Shown here: one piece after another, positions 1 through 10,100 of the stretch
Numbering within the stretch: the first letter of the stretch is position 1
Layout of the letters: every line of letters starts with the position of its first letter
Assembly: GCA_963971305.1 (NCBI GenBank)
Contig: OZ020317.1
Coordinates: forward strand, 11,302,001-11,366,000
Source of the DNA: Arcuatula senhousia
Lineage: Eukaryota; Mollusca; Bivalvia; Mytilida; Mytilidae
Direction of reading: 5' to 3'
Length of the DNA stretch: 64,000 nt
Notes under the pieces: generated by a model
Seen by the model: the letters and a program-made list of their open reading frames with translations, nothing else
Database searches by the model: none
What the model was told of the DNA's origin: nothing
Translations under genes and position numbers: made by a program

Positions 1-1071
1 TTGGTGTTAGTCTGCCTGATACATTTTGGAGGTCTTAACTCAACATAATATGCTAAACAGATTTTGATCATGTTTGTTGCAATTGTTGAAACCTTTCAGA
101 TCAAGCATGAATTTTGTGTTTGTCATAAATTTAGTATGAAAGCATTTGCTTTGCACATGTGGGGCATTTTATTGTTATTATGATGAAGTTTTGAGGATCT
201 TAATCTAAATGATTTTATATTTATAATGCTCCCTGCAAACAAAGTTTTGGGGAATATACATGTACATGTAGGAATCTCTTGTCTGTTTGTCTGTCCATTT
301 GTCTACATTCCATGTACATGTATTAGCCCATGCTTCCAATTTCTTGATGGATTTTGATGAAATTTTACACAAATTTTGAATGGATATTGAACTACATTGT
401 CTATGGTAGAACTCTTTTGTGAGCTTGTTTTGATATAAATACAACTACCTTGGGACAAGATTGATTTACTAAAACATTAACTTTCATGGTTTTACCTTTC
501 ACCATTGTACTTTTATTTCATAAATCACCATATTAAAATTTAGCATAGTGTATGACAAAATAACAAAATCAACATAGTATTTCATTTTTTTCAATTCACA
601 ACTAAGGAAAAAAAATTGAAGATTTTGGTTAGAATTCCTAAACTTGTTAAATTTTGTATCCATGAAAGATGTTTTCTGTGTTGGTAATTTTCAAGGAAAT
701 TGGGATGTAATCCACAGGCATAAAAAAAGCAAATGAAAAACAAAATTCAGGTTTTCTTTATTTCCAATGGAAATTTCACAGAACAAATTAAATTGGGTTT
801 TCAACATGGAAAATTTTAGACGACTGTGGTTGAAACAGTCTTGTTGTTTTATGAAATTACACTTGCAAATAGAAGTCAAATCCAAGTCAACTCTATAGAG
901 AAGAAAAATTAGGACAAAAAAAATGTCCTAAGCAAATAAATGTCCATGATTAAATTTTCCTCTTGGGCAGTGAAATTCTTGTATTTGTGAAACGGCATAT
1001 TATTGGCATGATTTGTGATCTTAATGCATATATATATATTTATGGTAAATAAATATTCCTGTATTTTGAAG
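1..1071. other. Upstream intron of FADS, no gene seen
   Basis: AT-rich sequence with no recognisable exon. The cytochrome b5 exons expected upstream of histidine box 1 were not found here, so this stretch is probably an intron interior. Confidence 0.5.
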
Positions 1072-1173
1072 GCTCAAACAGCTTGGCTACAACACGATTT
1101 TGGACACGTTTCCATTTTCCACAACTCAAAACTCGATCACTTCTTTCATTATTTTACAATGGGCTTTATAAAG
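1072..1173 (+). CDS. FADS: FADS histidine-box-1 exon, copy A
   Basis: A 102-nt, 34-codon exon that begins and ends in phase 0. The acceptor is TTTTGAAG at 1071 and the donor is AAG|GTATTG. It encodes [16 protein letters not shown] followed by [11 protein letters not shown]. The acceptor lacks a strong pyrimidine tract (ATATTTATGG...CTGTATTTTGAAG), weaker than that of copy B. Relative to copy B it has Ala where most desaturases have Gly before Trp, and HNSKLD in place of KNRFWN. All HDxxH ligands are kept, so it is a plausible functional alternative exon. Confidence 0.8.
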
Positions 1174-4100
1174 GTATTGGTAGTTGCTGTCGTGAAATTC
1201 TATAAATAAATGAGAGTTACTTCCTCATTATGTACTGGTGCCCCCTAGAGCTGCTGCAGACATTTTGTACAGGTGCTATAAATAGAGGGTTTTTTCCCTA
1301 CAATTTTTTTGGGTCAGATTTAAAGCTAAACATATTTTTGAAATACAATGTTTTCAAATTGCTACAGTCTCATTAAATCAGACCTTCAATGTCGCTCCCA
1401 CCTTTTTACTATGTCCGACTCCCTCGATGAACGAGCCAACATAGCAAAAAAAGGGTGAGCGATATTGATGGTCTGATTTTAATAAGACTGAAATTGCTAT
1501 AAAATAGGGTTTTCCACCAATACCAATGCAAATTCATTACTTTTGGTTTTCCCAGCTGGCCAGGTATTAAAACTCATAGAAAGGGGTGGAACACAAAAGA
1601 CTATTGTGTCAGCTGACCTGTGTGCAATATTTTCATTGGTCAATTTTGAATTTTGAACAAAAAGGACTGCTGCATGGTCATAACCTCATGGTCCCTTGTG
1701 TCAAAAAAATGGAAATTGACTTATGAAAAAATATTGTCACCTGATGATCGAACAACTGTAACCCAGTCTTTTGTGTTCCACCATGTTCCATATGTCCAAA
1801 TACCTGTCATAGTTTTTCACATATGACAAATTAAGTATCTTCAATTTATTTTTAGAATCTGTACAATTTAACTAAAGTTTGAATTAACCAAACCCCTTCA
1901 TTTTTGATCGTAAGACATAATCACTGTGCACTTTTAACGACCATATCCTAACCAAAGCATCTTTTCTGCCGCTGCACAATGATAATTCAACAATTAAAGC
2001 TTTGAAATGAATAACAATTTAACAAATTCGTTAACTACTTAAATTTTCACAGCAAAATTTTCAAATGTTTAAAAAAGTATATAAGAAAGGATACTTTAAA
2101 AAACGTTTAAAAAACATTATGTTTGGATTAAATTTTGGAAGGGTTACTTTCTTTTATTAAAATGTTTGAAGTAACTTTTGTTAGGTAATTTTTTTTTTTT
2201 AATTTGATGTATAGTATAAACATGTTCATGTTATATTTTATGTGTTTTTTTTTTATATTATTTCAAACCACATTTATATAGATAAAATAGCACTTTTACT
2301 TGAAAAAAAATTCAAAATATTTTTTTAAGTGCATGATATTTTTTGTTATATATTTTGTCCAATACATGTTTGTAAAATGTTGTATTTAGCATGACTCAGA
2401 AAAGTAGATTTTAATAAAAAAAAAATCAGTAAATATAGATAGTTCCTTTTCACCCTTTATTTAAAATGCAGATGTAAAATTTTGTCAATAAAAATTATCA
2501 TTTATTTACAACTGAATCATTGAATATTTCAATTTTTTTTTACATAAAGATTTTCCATCTTTCGATAAAAAGTTCTTTTGCCTTTCTTGAGGTGAAAATT
2601 TAGGTTATATAATATTGAATGAAAGGCATAGTATATATTGTGTGCATTAATGTTGCATAAACATTTTGTAGTTATTAAAATAAAAATTCAAAATGATAAA
2701 TAACATCTTTAACTAATTAAGCTGCAGTGCTGTGGGGAGTAATTCAATTAAAATCATTTATAACAATTTAACACAGTCTTAACTCTAATTTACTGACAAT
2801 CGCTCTTAAAAAAAGGGGGTTATCCATAGTCTTCTAAGGACGAAAAGGAAAGTGTTCAATCCCCAAAACCCTCCACAGGATTTGTCTCTAAAAACCTAAT
2901 TAAATAGGATATGCCAGTTTTAAGGAAGGTTTGCACTCCATTTGTGATTTGTGCATACTGTGGTCAACTTTTAAAAATCTTACTACCAGAAAATAGAACA
3001 AAATACTGATGTTTGTTGTGTCACATGTCCCATCAACTCCTGACTCATTGTTAAGAGATGGACCTGATTATTGCAACCTTTTTTGTACGTGTATGTTTAT
3101 TTTAGATTTTCAGATGACCTAGTTTATGAACTCCATTGTTATTCTTTAACCTTAGTGATAGCCTTTTAGGGTATTGTTATTTCAGACGCAAGCTGGCTGG
3201 TTGCAACACGATTTCGGTCACTTGTCTGTTTTTAAGAACAGATTTTGGAACCATTTTTTTCATTATTTTACTCTTGGATTTGTAAAGGTATATTTAAGCA
3301 CCATAAACCATAGGGGAATGGAGCAAGATATATATATTTTTTGTCATAAAAGGAAAGCTCTGGCGCTTAACTTTATATTCTTGCAGTTTATATGCACTGG
3401 ACCTGCTACTCTCAGTCTTCAAAGTACTTTGAAAATAACTACAGTGAAACCTTGCTGATCAGAGCATAAAAATTCAGTTTATTAAAATCCAAGAAACTTA
3501 CACATCAAAAGAAGTTGTGAAACATTTAAAAGAAATACTGAATTGGAAATGTTAAATGTTACCTGTATAAAAATGAGGTTTTACATGAAGGATTTACATG
3601 AACTTACCCAGGGAATCCAAAATTTTTTAATGGGAGCCGAGATTTCTGGCACAAGAGTGGTGGGTTCCAGGTTTATATTAGACATAATTCTGCAATATGA
3701 TTGCAAAATATTTTAGGGGAAAAAGGGGGAGGGGATGAATCAGCCACTTTAAGCTTGGTTTCACTGAACTAAACCTTAACTAACGTTAGAACTTATCTTG
3801 CTCTACGTAATAAATGCTCTAAACTAACTTGCTGTTCACTTAAACCTTTCATTACCGTGTTTACAGTTTAAAAATAAATGTTAAGAGTCTTCAACTAATT
3901 TTCTGCATTGATTTTTTGAAGTGCTGCAATTTAATCTGTTTATATTTTTCACTTTAATATTTTTCTTTATTTGAATAAAAAAATATTTTATTTTGCATGT
4001 TATTATTGTTTAGTTGAGTTTAGTTTGAATGTTGTTGTATTTATCAATGATCAGTAAATTAAACAAATTCTTATTAAAGAATTGTTATGCAAAAAAGATG

Positions 4101-7100
4101 ATATATAGATAAACTTAAAACAAGTTCAAATTTTATAGAATTTTAGGATAGATAATTTTGCTTAAATTTTTAAGTTAAAGTTTATATTATTTTCTATAAT
4201 TCTCAAGGTTTATCAATTTATTTATACAATAAATAAAATTTCTTTTATGTTTCAAGTAAAAGTTTTACATTGCAAGATTTTCATTTCATATATCCTATGC
4301 ACCCTCATTTGTGTGCCTAATATTTTTTTTCTCTTTCCTTAGGGGGCCTCACCACATTGGTGGAACCACATGCATTATCAGCACCATGCTAAACCTAACG
4401 TGGTAAGTTATGTTTTCCTGTAAACAGGCTGGGTATTCTTACATGTAAAATCAGGCAGTATTCCAGGTGGAATACAGAAGACTGGGTTAGAGGTGTATGT
4501 CAGCTGACAATATCCAATATTTTATTCAGTGATAAATTTTTAGCCAGATTTCATGGAGTAAAATATTCAGGTTATAAAATGGTGAATGACAAGTGGGAAA
4601 ATAACTTTCATAACAGTTTTCTCAGCAACTACTTATCACAGCCTCTTGATATTTGGTATGCACCATCAGCATGGGGTCCCATGGCATGGGATTCAATTTT
4701 AGGTCTGTCGATCACCTACTTCTTGTTAAACAAAATCCAGCCATTTTTGACTTTGACAGATTTTAATTTCTTGGACACAAAACAAAAATAGGTTCATGAC
4801 TCACACAATGATATGTTTGTCTAAAAAATCAAAAATCAATGAAAATGTTTGATATTGGTCAGCTGACAAGCTATCCAAACAGAATTTTTTTGTTCAACCA
4901 GGTTTTATGTATCTGACATGATAGAATCTAAGAAGTTCTAATGGGACTTTCATACACAGAAAGTGTGATTAACATTAATGATAACAACAACATGGGCAAG
5001 CCGACAACATCATAAAATACTAAATGCCAACATAAATACAAAAAATACAATATTACAAGCACTTTAAACAGCTAAACTTCAATCAGCAATCAAAACTTGC
5101 ATTCTCTGACAGAGTTAGCAGTTTCTGCTTGTTGCCATGATCAAATTTTATTTATAGTCAAATTGATTGACCCACAAAAAACAAGAACATTGGTACACTA
5201 TGAAAAATGGCATGTGCAATGTTATAATCTAAATCAAGTTGTGTAATACACATAAAGCCTTTTGTAGAGAGTGTTACACCAGAATATCATACGGGGTAAA
5301 TTTATCACCCCAAAACACAGTCAAGGGTGATATATTTACAGAGTGGAATATTCTGGCATAGCGCCCTCTGCAACAGGCAGTATGTGTAATATTAAAATGA
5401 ACATTTTGTTTCATACTATTACTTTCAGTAACATCAATGACGTCATTGTACAGTTGGAGGGTGATCTAACAGAGGGGTGTTTTACCAAAATATCACCCTC
5501 CTCTTAGCCAATCAAAATTCAGGAAACTTATGTGAAGTTTAATATATCTTGAATATACATGAATGTTGTTTTTTTTCCAAGATGGATAAGGACCCTGATT
5601 ATTCTGAGTGAGGTGTCAATTTTCTTGATTTTCCTCAGTGAATGTCAACCACGAAAATAAAAATCCAATGAAGTGTTCATTCCTAATAATTCTCTCTAGC
5701 AAAATTTTCAAACCACCAAACAAAATATCTTTTTTTGCAAAAGGAGGAAAATTGATACCCAAGAAATAAATGAATCTACAGTACTGTGGATTCATTTATT
5801 TTTTGTTGACCAGAACCAATTTTTATGGTTTCATGAAAATTGATAAGTTTAAAAAATAGTGGGTTCTTAAATTTGTGGTTATGAGGTTTGTGTACCAAAT
5901 TTCGTGGGTCAAGCCCACCCATGAAAACCACGAAAGTTGATACCCCACGAATAATGATGAAACCACAGTATGTATTTTTTTTTTTTTCAGATGGATAAGG
6001 ACCCTGATGTAAGAGTAGAAAAACTGTTTGTTATTGGAGATGTAATGCCTGTAGAAGTTGCCAAGACAAATAAGTCGTCTCCACCCTTTAACCACCAACA
6101 TAAGTATTTCTTTATTGGTACGTCAGACTGCTGAACATTTCTTGTACTTATTACTGTAAACCAACTTATTTTCGCGACTATTTTATTTCGTGTTTTGGGG
6201 TCAGAGGGCGATTTCGCTGCAATCTTTTTTCGCGATTCTTAGTAACAACAGTTAAATTACTATGAAAATAAGTACATTGGCAACAATTTATTTTTGTGTA
6301 TTCTGTTCCTCGCGAAACATGCGAAAATATTTCGCTCACAAAAATAAGTTGGTTTACAGTATATTCAACTTCAGATTTATGATCAAAACGTGTATTCCAT
6401 TACGATTTAGTAATATGATTTAGTTGGTTGCTTTTAGGGAGCAAATAAATATCACAAAAAAAGTCCAGCAAAAAATATCCATTTTAAGATATGACAAAAT
6501 CTGGAAATGGCAAAACAGTCAGGAGATGAGAAATGCATATTGTTTCACATTAAAAAAGAGTGGAAATAGAATCAGCAAAAATTTTAATGCTACAGATATT
6601 GTGAAAAACTTATCCTTGGCTTAATGATCCTGTAATAGAGTTTCATTATTACTATTTCAAATTATGATTACTGATACAGAAATGCAATTCTTGAAATTAT
6701 TGGCTTTGCTAATTGACTGAACAAATAAAAATCAGAGAATTGTACAAAACAATAGAAGTTTTTGCTGATATTTCATATTTTATTGCTTCACTGTAGCTTT
6801 AACACTGTATTTATTGTCTTGAACTTTGTTGTAATTTTAATTTCTAGTTGACAAATGTAAATCTTGTTTTCTATATTTCAGCTGGACCACCTCTATTATT
6901 CCCTACCTACTTCCAGTTTATGTTATTCAGACATGTCTACACCAGAAAGCTTTGGTTGGTAAGTATACATAATTATGTTATTCAGACATGTCTACATGTC
7001 TATTTGTTTAACCATTATAAAGAAAGTGCATGATGAACTGTGTCTAAACAAAGGCAAAGTCAAACAAATTTTGATTTGGTCAGACAGAAAATTGGAATAT

Positions 7101-10100
7101 TTCAGTTAAATATGCAGAAAAAAAAGCTCAAAATGCCATTCAGTCCAACAGATTTGAAATCCTTTTGGTCAAGTGTGATTTTAAAGGCTGCAAGAAAGGG
7201 CACAACAAATACTTAAAATCTTTGAAAATTTCTGAAGTATAATTGTCAATTAATCTTGATTTACATGTATGTTGTTTCAAATGATCTCTCCTACTATGAA
7301 ACCACTGTTTTTCACTTGTAAAAATGTAAAAGTGTTTTTATGTTGCCTGCAATTTAAAGCTATTCTATGCCCATCATTCATTACTTCCTGTTTATCGAAA
7401 TCCCAGATGACAATAACATACATCTTCCATATAAGACCGCCATTTTAGTTTATAATTCCTATATCTTTGCCATTTGTTGACAAATTTTTCCTAATCTTAA
7501 ATGTATGATTAAATTTTACATTTCAGGATGGAGCTATCATGGCTGTTTTCTTCTTTAAGTTTTTCTACTTCTTGGTTCCCATGCTAGGATGGGGATGGAC
7601 TCTTGTCTATTATGAAGCTTTCAGGTAAGTTAGTGAGTCAGTGTTAACAAGGTCGTGGCGGACGGGTGTATTTGGTGCAAATGCACCCCATTTCAGAGAG
7701 TGTTCTCCACGTTGGAGGTTGGTTTATCTTTATGACTCTCCTTGCACCTCCTTTGCAAGAATCCTGGTGACAGAGAGGTTTCTCTTATAGTAAAGAAAAA
7801 AAAATATTGTGAAAGTACTTAAATTTGTGGGTATCAAGTAGTAAATTGCATGCTTTTCACAATTCTTTTAAAAAAAGTAATGTTAAATTTTCTGTTTGTT
7901 GAGATTTTAATTTCATGGGTTGCCTGACTGGTGAAACAAACTTACGTTCACAGTAATTATACAACCATTATACAACCAGTCTAAACTGAACCTTTTCATT
8001 ACTGGAAAATTTGTTTGCTTAGTACAGGTTCATGATGTATGAAGTTAAACAGATGAACTGAAAAATCAGTTGTTCAGACAGGACAAAAAGGATTTCAAGA
8101 TGTAATACAAAAAATGATGGATTATGTCTAAAGTTGGAAAATCCCAATTTTTTTTAAGACTGGAACACTAATTTATCTACTGAGAATGAATTTTCCAGGT
8201 CAATTTTGCTCAGAATTTGCATAGAATTTTAAAAATTTCCAATGAGGGGGGATGTTCTGATTCCCAGAGCCCCCCTTCTGCATCTGCCACTAATGAACAC
8301 TTTAAGTAGGTAAATCAGTAAAGCATTTTAGTTTAATATGGTATTTTTTTTGCAGGGTGATGGAATCTACATGGTTTACCTGGGTTGCTCAATCTAACCA
8401 CATTCCTATGAATATTGACCATGACGACCAGAAACCTTGGCTCAAACTTCAGATGTCTGCCACTTGTGATGTTGAAAAGTCATTCTTTAATGACTGGTTC
8501 ACAGGACATCTCAACTTCCAAATTGAGCACCAGTTAGTATTTAAATTTTAGCCACTTGTGATACTGAAAAGTATTTTCTTGCTGGGTTGCAGAAAAATAA
8601 ATTTGAAAGTTTTGCCTCACATCAAATTATTTCAAGAAGGGGAAATATAATCTCACAAAATATCCCTCATTGACAGTTGAAACAGAAAAAAAAATTGATT
8701 TTAATGATGTTGAAAAAGGACCTGGTGTATGGATTTTTATACGACCGCAAAAAATTTGCGGACGTATTATGGTATGATGCTGTCGTCGTCGTCGTTGTCG
8801 TCGTCGTCGTTGTCGTCGGTGTCTGTTAACTTTTTAGTGTTTCCACAATAACTTTAGTTCCAGTTATCCGATTGCTATGAAACTTTACAATGATGTTCCT
8901 TACCATAAAAGGATGAATGGGATTGATTCTGGGGGTCCCCCCATTTTTCGTTTAGAAATTAGGGGCCAAAAAAAGGGCCAAAAATACTACTTTTTTGTTT
9001 GTTTCCACAATAACTTTAGTTCTAGTTATCCAATTGCTATGAAATTTGACAGTAATATTCCTTACCATACAAGGATGAATGGGATTGATTTTGGGGGTCC
9101 CCCGTTTTTTTGTTTCGAAATTAGGGGCCCAAAAGGGGCAAAAAATTCAAATATTTTACTTTTTTCCACCATAACTTTGGTCCTAGTTGGCCTATTGCTG
9201 TGAAATTTGTCAAGAATGTTTCTTACAATAAAAGAATGAACCTGATGAATTTTTGTGCCCCCTTTTTCTCCGTTGTGTAATTAGGGGCCAAAAGGGGCCA
9301 AAATAAAAACTTCTTTATTTGTGGTCCGATTTTGAAAATTTTTTTTGCATGTTTGTTCTTGTCAAATAGCGGATACAAAATTAAGAATTAATTTTTGCGA
9401 CCACCCCTTTTTCCCCTATTACATAATTAGGGGCAAAATGGGGCCAAAATCGAAACTTTTATTTGTGGTCCGATTTTGAAATTTTTTTTGCTAGTTTATT
9501 TTTGTCAAGTAGCAAATCCAAATTTGAGAATTTATTTTTGCGACCCCCACCCCTTTTTCACCTGTTACGTAATAAGGGGCTAAAAGGGGACGAAAGCGAA
9601 ACTTTTTAAATTCTTGTCCGATTTTGATAATTTTTTTTGCAAGTTTATTCTTGTCAAGTAGCAGATATATTTTTGTGTCCCCTTTTTTTACTGTTACGTT
9701 ATTAGGGACCAAAAGGGGCCAAAATTGTAACTTTTTTATTTCTGGTCCGATTTTGAAAATTTTTTTTGCATGTTTGTTCTTCTCAAATAGCGGATACAAA
9801 ATTAAGAATTAATTTTTGCGATCCCCCCTATTTTCGCCTATTACGTAATTAGGGGGCCAAATGGGGCCAAAATCGAAACTTTTTTATTTGTGGTCCGATT
9901 TTGAAATTTTTTTTGCTAGTTTATTTTTGTCAAGTAGCGAATCCAAATTTGAGAATTTATTTTTGCGACCCCCACCCCTTTTTCACCTGTTACGTAATAA
10001 GGGGCTAAAAGGGGCCGAAAGCGAAACTTTTTTAATTCTTGTCCGATTTTGATAAATTTTTTTGCAAGTTTATTCTTGTCAAGTAGCAGATATATTTTTG

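Larger units (their letters stand above)
1174..3185. other. Intron between the two box-1 exons
   Basis: Apart from the two inverted repeats at 1364-1488 and 1574-1790 this is AT-rich sequence with long T and A runs. No exon or RNA gene was recognised. Regulatory elements enforcing exclusive splicing could lie here, but none can be identified by eye. Confidence 0.5.

Noticed and set aside
5274..5520. Possible MITE around TTTATCACCCC and AAAATATCACCCTCC
   Set aside because: The inverted match between the two ends is too poor to define borders.
6424..6624. 66-codon open frame in the FADS intron
   Set aside because: AT-rich chance frame; not flanked by matching splice phases and absent from the family alignment.
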